Positions 7,543 to 15,783 of a stretch of DNA of 64,000 nt are shown in pieces. The notes under the pieces are model-generated. The model searched no databases. It was not told where the DNA came from and saw nothing but the letters and a program-made list of their open reading frames with translations. This DNA comes from Roseiflexus sp. RS-1. GTDB lineage: Bacteria > Chloroflexota > Chloroflexia > Chloroflexales > Roseiflexaceae. A program made the translations under genes and the position numbers. The stretch covers positions 4,153,501-4,217,500 of the forward strand of contig NC_009523.1 of assembly GCF_000016665.1 (NCBI RefSeq). The letters run 5' to 3'. Positions within the stretch are counted from its first letter, which is position 1, and every line of letters starts with the position of its first letter.

Positions 7543-8880
7543 ATGGTATCAGCACAACGCCTGGCGATTATTGCGGCGCTTGTAGCGATCTTCACCCCGT
7601 TCTTGACTACCACTCAGGCGTATGCTGAAGAGGCGCCGTCGCCTTCCCCTCCAGATGCGCTCAGCGTCACCTCGCCCATCGCACCGACCTACCGCATCTT
7701 CGCCACACGTCAGGGGCGCGTTGGTCGTCGCACTGCGAATGGGCACATCATCAAACCACGTGACCGATTCGTTGCGCTACCATCGTGGGGGGTCCTTTCG
7801 AGTCGCAACGGTTATGAGTATCAGGTGCGCGTGACCTACCGTGATCGGAGTGTCGTGCTGCCGGTGTGGGATGTGGGACCCTGGAATACGCACGATGATT
7901 ACTGGTCGCCGGATCGACGCTACAGCGACCTTCCGCCGGGGCTGCCGATGGCGCAGGCGGCCCGTCAGCAGGGGTACAACAATGGACGCGATGAGTTCGG
8001 GCGTCGCATTCGCCAGCCGACCGGCATCGACATCGCCGATGGCGCGTTTTGGGACGATCTCGGCATGACCGACAGCGATTGGGTTGAAGTAACGTTCTTG
8101 TGGCTGGGCGCCGACCCGTTTGTTGCGACCGGCGATCGGACGGCTGCTGATCGTGCCGTCATCGAGCCGGACGCAATCGTGGTTGACGATGCTGCCGAGG
8201 GGTACGTCGCAGTCGATGGTCGAAACTGGCAAAGCGCCGATTGTGGCATTGGCGGCAGTCATGCCTGGAGCTACGATACGCCGGGCGCCACGGCGCGTTC
8301 GCGACATCGCGCCGTCTGGACGCCTCCGCTTCCAGGCGAAGGTTTCTATGAGGCGCTGGCGTTCATTCCGGCATGCGGTCCCACACCAACCGAACAGGCA
8401 CGCTACACCGTCACACACAACGGCGCAGTGTCGGAAGTTGTCATCAATCAGGCGGCTGCGTCCGGCGGGTGGGTTTCACTCGGGGTTTTCCACATGGGAC
8501 CGGGCAGTTCGGTGATGTTGACGAATCAGACCGAAAGTGACGGACGCGCAGTGCACTTCGACGCAATCAAATGGCGCCCGCGCAACGATGTGCACCCTCC
8601 AGAGGCTGCGGTTGTCGAGGCGGCGTCGCTCCCCGAGGGCGGCATCCGGGTGCGCTGGGACGGTGAGGACGACGTCAGCGGCATTGCATCGTTCGATGTG
8701 CAGGTGCGACGTCTGCCGGATGGCGACTGGATCGACTGGCTCGTTCAGACGACGGAGCACGAAGCGGTGTTTGTTCCGCCCGAACGGGGCGTGTACGCCT
8801 TCCGCGCCCGCGCCCGCGACTGGACCGGCAAAGAGTCGCCCTGGCCCGATCTGGATGATCTTCAGATCACAATGCCGTAG
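7543..8880 (+). CDS. Secreted protein with golvesin C-terminal-like and fibronectin-type domains
   Basis: A 445-residue protein with a Sec signal peptide (hydrophobic residues 8-24, cleavage probably after TQAYA). Residues 50-195 hold a DPBB/RlpA-like region (VLPVWDVGPWNTHDDYW). Residues 205-350 match the golvesin/xanthan-lyase type domain (DDAAEGY, AWSYDTPGATARSRHRAVW, VHFDAIKW). The last 90 residues look like a fibronectin type III fold (IRVRWDGEDDVSG). AGGAGCAC precedes ATG 7543. It is likely exported and bound to cell-surface or extracellular polysaccharide. No catalytic residues can be assigned. Confidence 0.82.
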   Translation: MVSAQRLAIIAALVAIFTPFLTTTQAYAEEAPSPSPPDALSVTSPIAPTYRIFATRQGRVGRRTANGHIIKPRDRFVALPSWGVLSSRNGYEYQVRVTYRDRSVVLPVWDVGPWNTHDDYWSPDRRYSDLPPGLPMAQAARQQGYNNGRDEFGRRIRQPTGIDIADGAFWDDLGMTDSDWVEVTFLWLGADPFVATGDRTAADRAVIEPDAIVVDDAAEGYVAVDGRNWQSADCGIGGSHAWSYDTPGATARSRHRAVWTPPLPGEGFYEALAFIPACGPTPTEQARYTVTHNGAVSEVVINQAAASGGWVSLGVFHMGPGSSVMLTNQTESDGRAVHFDAIKWRPRNDVHPPEAAVVEAASLPEGGIRVRWDGEDDVSGIASFDVQVRRLPDGDWIDWLVQTTEHEAVFVPPERGVYAFRARARDWTGKESPWPDLDDLQITMP

Positions 8881-8892
8881 GCGCCGCATCAT

Positions 8893-9415
8893 AGCATACG
8901 GATTGGCACGGATGGGGAAGAGAACACGGATCGGCACGGATAAGCACGGATATGACGGATCAGCACGGATTAATTTATTATAATCTTATAGCGGTTCTCA
9001 CAAAGTTTGAACCTGTTGGACGAGGTTGAACACTCCCGGTAATTGCACACCACACGCGGTGACCGAAATAAATTTCGGTCTACACTCCGCCGGATGCGGG
9101 CGCCTCGCGCGACACGGCGGATAGGAACAGGGGAAGAGAATACGGATCGGCACGAATAAGCACGGATATGACGGATCAGCACGGATAATTTATTATAATC
9201 TTATAGCGGTTCTCACAAAGTTTGAACCTGTTGGACGAGGTTGAACACTCCCGGTAATTGCACACCACACGCGGTGACCGAAATAAATTTCGGTCTACAC
9301 TCCGCCGGATGCGGGCGCCTCGCGCGACACGGCGGATAGGAACAAAGGTCAATGTGTTTGAAAACTGCTATAATCCGTGGTTATCCGTAGCATCCGTGTT
9401 TATCCGTGGTTAACT
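8893..9415. repeat. 216-bp tandem duplication in the CACGGAT repeat family
   Basis: Two near-identical copies run from 8914 to 9129 and 9130 to 9344; the second lacks one base in the TTAATTTATT run and has a few substitutions near its start. Each copy has CACGGAT words, the segment ATAGCGGTTCTCACAAAG, and a perfect palindrome GACCGAAAT-AA-ATTTCGGTC. The block continues to 9415 with another CTGCTATAATCCGTGG (TATAAT 9369-9374) and CCGTGGTTAA. No coding potential. The remaining stretch to 9503 is unremarkable. Confidence 0.9.
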
Positions 9416-9503
9416 CAAAGAGCCATCCGTGGTTCATTTCAAAGCAGCAGACACAGAGAGCGATAGATGAACAAAGCTGCGCGCCCGTTGCCTCAGGCGC
9501 GCC

Positions 9504-10517
9504 TCATCTCTCCTGCCTGATACGCACGTCCCCGCTGGTCGTGGTGATATTCACCGCATGCGCTCCATCACCCAGAGTGGCGCTCCATTCGCTCCGCACC
9601 CCTCCGCCACGCAACCCTGGCGCATCAATATCGCCGCTGATTGTCTGAATGGATAACCGGAAGCCAGTATCAGCCGGAAGGTCCAGTTGCACATCGCCCG
9701 ACACACTGGACAGATTCAGATCGACGGAAAGAGCGCCAGCGCCGCTGATCCGCCCGCTGGTGGTGTTCACGTTAACCGGACCCTCAACAACGTCGCGGAT
9801 ACTGATGTCGCCAGAAATGCTTGTTGCCTCCAGCGGACCTCTGACGCCGCTCAGGTTCACGTCACCGCTGGTCGTCGCAACTCTGGCGCGCGGAACCCGC
9901 CCGTTGCGCAGGGTTACATCGCCACTGACAGTTTTGACCGCCAACGCCCCGCCAATAGCATCAAGACGCACATCGCCGCTGGTCGTTTCAATCGTCACAT
10001 CGCCGTCAATCGCCTCGATCTGCACATCGCCGCTCGCCGTGGTCACGCGAATGTCCGCCGTGGTCGGCGCCGTGATCTGGTAGCGCAACCCGCCGCAAAA
10101 GAACAGGCAACTGGTACGGTGCGCCACACGCACCGTTTCGTCATCGACGCGTACCGACACATCGATAGCGCCGGTTGACCAACCCACCCGCTCCGCCTGA
10201 ACGCGAAACTCTGGTCGATCCCAGCGTAGAATGGTCACATCGGCGCTGACGGCATCGATCTCGATCCGGCGTCCGCCGACCGTCTGATCGACCAGAAGCG
10301 CACCACCGGGCGTCACCGGTATCAGATCACCGGCAAATCGCACCAGCAGCCAGGCTATTCCGAGCGTCAGCAGTACCAGACCAACAAGCGACGCACTGCG
10401 ACGCTGCGACGAAGCAGGTTGTCGATCATAGATCTCACCAGGCAGACGCGACGAAGGGGTATCTCTTGACGACGGGAGAGGTTCCGTTGTATAACGCTCA
10501 CGGTTCTGCTCTTCCAT
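9504..10517 (-). CDS. DUF4097-family beta-helix protein with membrane anchor
   Basis: A 337-residue protein. Residues 1-40 are polar and probably cytoplasmic, residues 43-62 form one transmembrane helix (SLVGLVLLTLGIAWLLVRFA), and the rest is a repeated strand pattern with SGDV/SGDI about every 18-20 residues (ATTSGDVNLSGVRG, TSISGDISIRDVVEG). This is the DUF4097 'putative adhesin' beta-solenoid, presumably outside the membrane. A CC pair (TSCLFFCGG) near residue 135 may form a disulfide. In other bacteria such proteins sit near stress or sigma-factor genes, which is not the case here. Role unknown. The gene converges on the duplicated repeat block. Confidence 0.88.
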   Translation of the reverse strand: MEEQNRERYTTEPLPSSRDTPSSRLPGEIYDRQPASSQRRSASLVGLVLLTLGIAWLLVRFAGDLIPVTPGGALLVDQTVGGRRIEIDAVSADVTILRWDRPEFRVQAERVGWSTGAIDVSVRVDDETVRVAHRTSCLFFCGGLRYQITAPTTADIRVTTASGDVQIEAIDGDVTIETTSGDVRLDAIGGALAVKTVSGDVTLRNGRVPRARVATTSGDVNLSGVRGPLEATSISGDISIRDVVEGPVNVNTTSGRISGAGALSVDLNLSSVSGDVQLDLPADTGFRLSIQTISGDIDAPGLRGGGVRSEWSATLGDGAHAVNITTTSGDVRIRQER

Positions 10518-10603
10518 AATCTATCCTCCAGGTTTGTCAGTGCTCATGTGCTACGACGCCCCTGGAGACAGCCAGGTTGCAGAACCCATTCGCGAGGTCT
10601 GCC

Positions 10604-11101
10604 GTGCCGCTGCTGATCGATGGACACAACCTGATTGCGCAGATGCCGGGACTACGCCTGTCCGACATTGACGATGAAGCGCAACTGGTCATGCTGCTGC
10701 GACGCTACGCTGCAGCACGACGAGGAAGGAGCATCACCGTTGTGTTCGACCACGGCGTCTACGGTCACTCGCAACGCCTCGACGGATATGGCGTCACCTG
10801 CTCTTTTGCGCGGTCACCGCACGACGCGGACACGCAACTGATCCGCCGGATCACAACCATTGCACGCCCGCATGAGTGGACGGTCGTCACCTCGGATCGT
10901 CAGGTGGCGCAGGCGGCGGCAGCGCGCGGCATCAAGGTGATCGATTCGCGCACCTTCGCTCAAACCTTGCAGCAACTGACAACCCCCGCCCCTCGTCAAT
11001 CATCGGCGGGCGCCGACAAGCCGGAGCGCCTGCCGGATCAGTCGGAAGTTGATGAATGGTTGCGTCTATTCGGAGAAGAGGAACAGGATAACCCCGCATA
11101 A
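10604..11101 (+). CDS. NYN-domain (YacP-like) ribonuclease-family protein
   Basis: A protein of 165 residues from GTG 10604, preceded by GAGGT; a TTG start at 10577 would add nine residues. It begins MPLLIDGHNLI, with the first acidic active-site residue of PIN/NYN nucleases, followed by VVFDHG, ARSPHDADTQLIRRI and VVTSDRQVAQAA, which carry the other conserved Asp residues. YacP/Rae1-type proteins cut RNA, in some cases on the ribosome. The C-terminus is a charged tail (VDEWLRLFGEEE). It stands alone between the DUF4097 gene and a lipoprotein gene. RNase activity is inferred from the family. Confidence 0.85.
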   Translation: MPLLIDGHNLIAQMPGLRLSDIDDEAQLVMLLRRYAAARRGRSITVVFDHGVYGHSQRLDGYGVTCSFARSPHDADTQLIRRITTIARPHEWTVVTSDRQVAQAAAARGIKVIDSRTFAQTLQQLTTPAPRQSSAGADKPERLPDQSEVDEWLRLFGEEEQDNPA

Positions 11102-11151
11102 GCGAGCGGAAGGCGGCGCACCTGCATCTGCGCCACCCTGCGCTCTACCAT

Positions 11152-11628
11152 CTATGGCTCACAGCGAACAACTGTTTGCTTCGTATCCGTATGGTAGGTG
11201 TAAAGATCGCTCCCAACAATGAGCGTCACCCGGTACCCCGGCGTCATAACCTGGGGATATGTCATGCCGGGCTGTGGACAACCCAGACTGGTATCGCTCC
11301 AGTATGTCGGATCGGCACTCACTACCTGGATCTGATCCACCCCGATTTCCAGTTCTTCAGCCAGTTTTTGACGCGCCAGCTCACTCATTGCCTTCATCGT
11401 CGCTTCATTGATCTCACTCGTCGGCTCAGGAGTCGGTTGTCCTGGCGCCGGATACGAGCTGTTCGGTGCAGGATACGGCGTAGTGACAGGTGCCGTCGGC
11501 ATTTCAATCACTGCAACCGTCGGTTCAATGGTCGGCAGCGCTGTTGGTTGCGTCACCGTCGGCGCGGGACCGCATGCCGCCAGCGCCAGTACTGCGCCAA
11601 AACCCAGCGATCTGATCAACTTGCGCAT
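11152..11628 (-). CDS. Small Thr/Pro-rich lipoprotein
   Basis: A 158-residue protein from ATG 11628 with AGGGAGGA as ribosome site. The N-terminus MRKLIRSLGFGAVLALAAC has a clear lipobox (LAAC, Cys19). Residues 20-75 are a Pro/Thr/Ala-rich linker. The C-terminal 80 residues hold a compact domain with ISVVSADPTYWSDTSLGCP-like features (LGCPQPGMTYPQVMTPGYRV and YTYHTDTKQTVVRCE), known as a recurrent Chloroflexi extracellular domain but without known function. Two cysteines may form a disulfide. Confidence 0.82.
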   Translation of the reverse strand: MRKLIRSLGFGAVLALAACGPAPTVTQPTALPTIEPTVAVIEMPTAPVTTPYPAPNSSYPAPGQPTPEPTSEINEATMKAMSELARQKLAEELEIGVDQIQVVSADPTYWSDTSLGCPQPGMTYPQVMTPGYRVTLIVGSDLYTYHTDTKQTVVRCEP

Positions 11629-11781
11629 TGGTTCCTCCCTGGTACAATGACAACGACAGGTGTTCCTGAATAATTCGCTCCCGTTGCGCGTATGGATACG
11701 ATCCCTGTGCCGTAGAATAGACGCTGCTTCCAGGACGACAGTTCCATTCGCGCAATGCTGATATTCTACTCGACAAAGCCT

Positions 11782-12543
11782 ATGCTTTCTTTTGCTATCG
11801 AAACCGCCCGTCGCGCTGGCGCGCTGCTCATGGCAGGGCTTGAGCGGCGCCGCTCGCTGGAGTTGAAAAGCGCATATGAAGTCGTGACCGAAGTGGATCG
11901 GGAAAGTGAGGCATTGATCGTCTCTGCCATTCGACATGCGTTTCCCGACCACGCCATTCTTGCTGAAGAAGGCGGCGGCATTGAACGCACGTCACCCTTC
12001 CTGTGGCTGATCGATCCGCTGGATGGTACAAACAATTACGCTCATGGCTTTCCATTCTTTGCGGTGTCGATCGCGCTGATGGAAGACGGCGAACTGCGCC
12101 TGGGCGTCGTATTCGATCCGCTGCGCGACGAACTGTTCTCGGCGGAACGCGGCGCAGGGGCATGGCGCAACGATCAGCGGTTGCGTGTTTCGGATACGCC
12201 TGCTCTCGCCGCTTCGCTGGTATCGACCGGTTTTCCCTACGATTTCGCAACGACAACAGACAACAACACCCGCCAGTTTACCCGGATTCAGGCGCGCACG
12301 CAGGGAGTGCGCCGCGCCGGTTCTGCCGCGCTCGACCTGGCGTATGTGGCGTCGGGTCGGCTCGATGCGCACTGGGAATTGCGTCTGAAACCGTGGGATA
12401 CCGCCGCCGGCGCGTTGCTCGTGCTCGAAGCAGGCGGTCGCCTGTCTGACTGGCGCGGTCAACCCTGGAACCCGTGGAACGACCGATTGGTGGCGTCAAA
12501 CGGTCGCATCCACGATGAGTTGATCGCAGCGCTCGCCGAATAG
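11782..12543 (+). CDS. Inositol monophosphatase family phosphatase
   Basis: About 253 residues from ATG 11782; an in-frame ATG at 11755 would add nine residues. The metal-binding motifs of the family are intact: LAEEGGG (Glu near residue 63), WLIDPLDGTNNYAHG (DPLDGT), and the C-terminal WDTAAGALLVLEAGG (WDxAAG). The enzyme would remove phosphate from inositol-1-phosphate or a related sugar phosphate with Mg2+ and Li+ sensitivity. It is followed 10 bp later by the radical SAM gene and is probably co-transcribed with it. Closest substrate class not resolvable; histidinol phosphatase is an alternative. Confidence 0.92.
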   Translation: MLSFAIETARRAGALLMAGLERRRSLELKSAYEVVTEVDRESEALIVSAIRHAFPDHAILAEEGGGIERTSPFLWLIDPLDGTNNYAHGFPFFAVSIALMEDGELRLGVVFDPLRDELFSAERGAGAWRNDQRLRVSDTPALAASLVSTGFPYDFATTTDNNTRQFTRIQARTQGVRRAGSAALDLAYVASGRLDAHWELRLKPWDTAAGALLVLEAGGRLSDWRGQPWNPWNDRLVASNGRIHDELIAALAE

Positions 12544-12553
12544 CAGACGTCAT

Positions 12554-13621
12554 ATGGCGTACTACATCGAGGATTATCTTTCCGGCGCCGCCATCGGTCC
12601 ACGACGCCCGATCATCAACGAGTATTTTTTGTCGTCGTACACCATGGCGATCTACACCGGGTGCGAATTCGGTTGTCCGTACTGCGACAGTTGGGCGGTT
12701 CAGCAACGTCCGCTGAACGAGATGGTGCGCGTCCCCATCGACCTGCCGGAACGGGTCCGGCAAGAACTCGAGGGTGTGAGCCGTGGCGATCTGGTTGGAA
12801 TCACTGCCCTGAGTGATCCTTATCAACCCGCCGAACTCACCTACCGTCTGACGCGCCAGACGCTGCGTGTCTTCGCAGAGCGTGGTCAACCGCTCCTGAT
12901 CCTCACCAAAAGCCCGATGGTCATCGAGGATCTGACGCTGCTGGAGCGCATCCATGCTGCCAGCCTGGCAATCGTGATGTTCACCCTGCTCACGATTGAC
13001 CCGCATCTCGCGGAGAAACTCGAAGACCATGCCCCTGCACCGGCGCTGCGCCTGGACGCGATTGCCACCCTTAAACGCGCCGGTATTCCGGTCGGCGTGG
13101 CAATGATGCCCATCCTGCCGTATGTTAACGATACGGACCTGATCATCAATGCAACGCTCGGCGCCGTTGTCGAAGCTGGGGCCGATTTTGTCGTCTGGGA
13201 TTATCTCCTGATCCCGGACGAACGGCATCGCGGGCGGATCAACGATATGCTGGCGCGCATCGGTCGCTACCCGCCGGCGTACTATCGCGATCTCTACCGC
13301 GGTCGCGCCCTCCCCGACCTGACCTACCGTAATGAACGTGATCGGGCGTTGCTGGAGCGGTGCGATGCGCTCAACCTTCCGGTGCGTGCGCCCCACCACC
13401 TGTATGCCGGTCGGTTGCATCCGCGGAATGAGGCGTCACTGCTGCTCCGTCATACGGCGTTTCGGGATAGCGTTCAGGGACGTACCAGCCTGGCGCGTCA
13501 GGGGCGTGAACTTGCCGATCTGGTGTACCACGGCAAAGCGACCGATATTCAGTTGCGCGCCAGCCCGCTGTACGCAACGTTGAACGCTATTTTGCAACGC
13601 GAGTACACTGGCGACGCCTGA
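12554..13621 (+). CDS. Radical SAM protein (SPL/Rv2578c-like)
   Basis: A 355-residue protein with the [4Fe-4S]-binding motif CEFGCPYCDS (CxxxCxxC) at residues 37-46, preceded by YTMAIYTG. ALSDPYQPAE and TKSPMVIEDL fit the spore-photoproduct-lyase-like branch (SplB/COG1533) rather than biotin-synthase-like enzymes. No second cluster-binding cysteine set is seen at the C-terminus. The gene lies right after the IMPase gene and before a small gene of unknown role. DNA repair is possible by family but the substrate is unknown. Confidence 0.88.
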   Translation: MAYYIEDYLSGAAIGPRRPIINEYFLSSYTMAIYTGCEFGCPYCDSWAVQQRPLNEMVRVPIDLPERVRQELEGVSRGDLVGITALSDPYQPAELTYRLTRQTLRVFAERGQPLLILTKSPMVIEDLTLLERIHAASLAIVMFTLLTIDPHLAEKLEDHAPAPALRLDAIATLKRAGIPVGVAMMPILPYVNDTDLIINATLGAVVEAGADFVVWDYLLIPDERHRGRINDMLARIGRYPPAYYRDLYRGRALPDLTYRNERDRALLERCDALNLPVRAPHHLYAGRLHPRNEASLLLRHTAFRDSVQGRTSLARQGRELADLVYHGKATDIQLRASPLYATLNAILQREYTGDA

Positions 13622-13662
13622 TTGTGCTACAATGCGGCGCAAGCAGAAGGGGGGAACCTGTG

Positions 13663-13878
13663 GTGACCGTTGAACAGATCCTGGAGTATCTGGAACGCCG
13701 AATCGCCGAGCATCACCTCGCCGGTGATCGGCTGGCGTTGAAGCGCGATCAGGACGTTGCGGGATTCCTGATGGCGGCGGTGCGCGATCTGGGCGACAAA
13801 CACCTTGCGCTACGCTTTCAGGTCCTTGCAGCCCGCGCCGCCGATATGCGCGAGCAACTGGAAAAGAACGCAGAATAG
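13663..13878 (+). CDS. Small helical protein of unknown function
   Basis: About 71-72 residues starting at one of two adjacent GTG codons (13660 or 13663), preceded by AAGGGGGGAA. The sequence is mostly helical and charged (TVEQILEYLERRIAEHHLAGD, RDLGDKHLALRFQVLAARAADM). No motif is recognised. It sits in a same-strand run between the radical SAM gene and threonine deaminase, with 41 and 45 bp gaps, so it may belong to the same transcript. Confidence 0.6.
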   Translation: MTVEQILEYLERRIAEHHLAGDRLALKRDQDVAGFLMAAVRDLGDKHLALRFQVLAARAADMREQLEKNAE

Positions 13879-13923
13879 CCGGACGACGACCGCCGTTCAA
13901 CGACGAACGCGAGGTACGCAACC

Positions 13924-15156
13924 ATGCCGATCACCATCGACGACATTCGCACTGCCCGCGCGCTGTTGCGCGGCATTATCATCGACACACCGCTTCTCCC
14001 GGACGAACGCCTCTCGCAGGAACTCAACGCATCTGTCTGGATCAAAGCCGAATGCACCCAACGGAGCGGCTCGTTCAAGATCCGCGGCGCGTACACCATG
14101 ATACGCCGCCTGCCCCCGGAGGCGCGCAAACGCGGGGTCATTGCGCCATCCGCAGGAAACCACGCGCAGGGCGTCGCGCTGGCGGCACGCCTGACAGGGT
14201 TACCCGCGACGATTGTCATGCCCGAACGCGCACCATTAACGAAGATTATGGCAACTCAGCGTCTCGGCGCAGACGTCATTCTGCACGGCGCGACGTTCGA
14301 TGATGCGCAGCAGTATGCGCGCCGCCTGGAAGCGGAACGTGGCATGGTCTACGTGCCAGCGTTCGATCACGAAGACGTGATTACCGGTCAGGGGACGCTG
14401 GGGCTGGAAATTGCCGAATCGCTGCCCGATCTCGGTCTGGTGATTGTGCCGATTGGCGGCGGGGGGTTGATCAGCGGCATTGCGCTGGCAGTCAAGGCGC
14501 TGTTGCCGCGCGCACGGATCGTTGGCGTTCAGGCGGCAGGCTGCGCACCGGTGCCACGATCACTCGCCGCCGGTCATCCCGTCGCCGTTGCCCACGCACA
14601 CACCATCGCCGATGGCATTGCTGTCAAGCGCCCCGGTGAACTCACGTTGTCCATCATTCGCCAGCTGGTCGATGATGTGGTCACGGTCGATGATGACGCC
14701 ATTGCGCGTGCAATCGCGCATGCCGTACAGTACGACCATCTGGTGGTCGAAGGCGCTGGCGCTGCCGGTCTGGCGGCACTGCTCAGCGGGCAGGTGACGC
14801 CGCGCCCCGGCGAAACGGTCTGCGTGCCGTTGTGCGGCGGCAATATCGACAGCAACCTGCTGACGCGCGTGCTCGAACAGGTAGCCGTGCGTCAGGGACG
14901 GTACCTGCTCCTCAAATCGACCCTCGAAGATCGCCCCGGCAATCTGGCGCCGCTGCTGACGCGCGTCGCCGAGTCGGGCGCAAATGTTATCGACATTTTT
15001 CATCGTCGCGCCGTCTGGCTGGCGCCACTCGACCGCGTCGGCATTGAACTGGTGCTCGAAGTGCGCGACGAGCAGCACGGGCAACAGGTCGTGCAACATC
15101 TCCTCGATTGCGGCTATCATGTGGAGCGTGAGGGGGTCGGCAGCTGGCCCGAATAG
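13924..15156 (+). CDS. ilvA: Threonine ammonia-lyase (threonine deaminase) with ACT domain
   Basis: A 410-residue PLP enzyme that converts threonine to 2-oxobutanoate and ammonia, the entry to isoleucine synthesis. The PLP lysine lies in RSGSFKIRGA (about residue 51), SAGNHAQG holds the substrate-binding loop, and the glycine loop is PIGGGGLISG. Residues 325-410 form one ACT domain (RPGNLAPLLTRVAESGANVIDI). The length and single ACT domain fit the short, TdcB/IlvA-2-like form rather than the 500-residue E. coli IlvA, so the type of allosteric control is uncertain. A biosynthetic role is assumed. Confidence 0.93.
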   Translation: MPITIDDIRTARALLRGIIIDTPLLPDERLSQELNASVWIKAECTQRSGSFKIRGAYTMIRRLPPEARKRGVIAPSAGNHAQGVALAARLTGLPATIVMPERAPLTKIMATQRLGADVILHGATFDDAQQYARRLEAERGMVYVPAFDHEDVITGQGTLGLEIAESLPDLGLVIVPIGGGGLISGIALAVKALLPRARIVGVQAAGCAPVPRSLAAGHPVAVAHAHTIADGIAVKRPGELTLSIIRQLVDDVVTVDDDAIARAIAHAVQYDHLVVEGAGAAGLAALLSGQVTPRPGETVCVPLCGGNIDSNLLTRVLEQVAVRQGRYLLLKSTLEDRPGNLAPLLTRVAESGANVIDIFHRRAVWLAPLDRVGIELVLEVRDEQHGQQVVQHLLDCGYHVEREGVGSWPE

Positions 15157-15174
15157 CGGAAAGGACAACGGACC

Positions 15175-15396
15175 ATGATCATGTCCGGCAAGAAAGATGC
15201 CGTTCTGCACCAGGTCAACCTTATCGACATCCACGGAACCCGCTTCTACGACATCATTTTCAGCCACACGGACACGCCCAATCAACTGCGTCGCGCGCGG
15301 ATCGGCGTGGAGGACGCCTACCCCGACCCACGACCCGGCGATGCCATCAGCGTCACCTATCTGATGAATGTGGTGACCGGCATTGCGCAACGGTAA
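15175..15396 (+). CDS. Small conserved-looking hypothetical protein
   Basis: A 73-residue protein starting at ATG 15175 (or ATG 15181), with GGAAAGGAC upstream. It has a beta-rich pattern (AVLHQVNLIDIHGTRFYDIIF) and a motif DPRPGDAISVTYLMNVVTG. It is 18 bp after the threonine deaminase gene. No family recognised and no signal peptide. Confidence 0.6.
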   Translation: MIMSGKKDAVLHQVNLIDIHGTRFYDIIFSHTDTPNQLRRARIGVEDAYPDPRPGDAISVTYLMNVVTGIAQR

Positions 15397-15488
15397 TAAA
15401 ACGGTAATGAAACTTCGCTAGACTCTTCTTATCAAACCGACGCTCTACACCGTCGCACCGAGGGCGATGCGCCGAGGAGGATACAGGG

Positions 15489-15707
15489 ATGAGTCAGCGA
15501 CGTACAGAGGCATTTCTGCTCCGTCTGGTTCTGGAAGACGAATCATGGGATCCCGAACAATGGCATGGGCGGGTTCAGCATGTGGCGAGTGGCGATGAAC
15601 AGATGTTTCGCACCCTGCAAGAGGCGCTGACCTTTATTCGCTACCGATGCGCGCAATCAAAAGAGCGCAACACTGCGCTGGACGACCTGCCGCCGCCGTT
15701 TCCATGA
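15489..15707 (+). CDS. Small hypothetical protein
   Basis: A 72-residue protein with GAGGAGGAT before ATG 15489. It has an RLVLEDESWDPEQWHGRVQHVASG strand pair and a short helix FRTLQEALTFIRYR, which gives the look of a small regulatory or adaptor domain. Similar short 'LVLE...W.GRVQHV' proteins occur in Chloroflexi as far as I recall, but the role is unknown. It converges on the large regulator gene, with 76 bp between the stops. Confidence 0.65.
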   Translation: MSQRRTEAFLLRLVLEDESWDPEQWHGRVQHVASGDEQMFRTLQEALTFIRYRCAQSKERNTALDDLPPPFP

Positions 15708-15783
15708 TCGAGCGTAAGTTCTATCTCCGATGGATGACTTCCGCAGACGAACGGGCGTCTGCGGAAGCCTGTTTCAGCGTGGC

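Noticed and set aside
9130-9340. Small RNA gene in the duplicated repeat.
   Set aside because: The palindrome is present, but there is no promoter plus terminator pair of the right distance and the unit is clearly a repeat.
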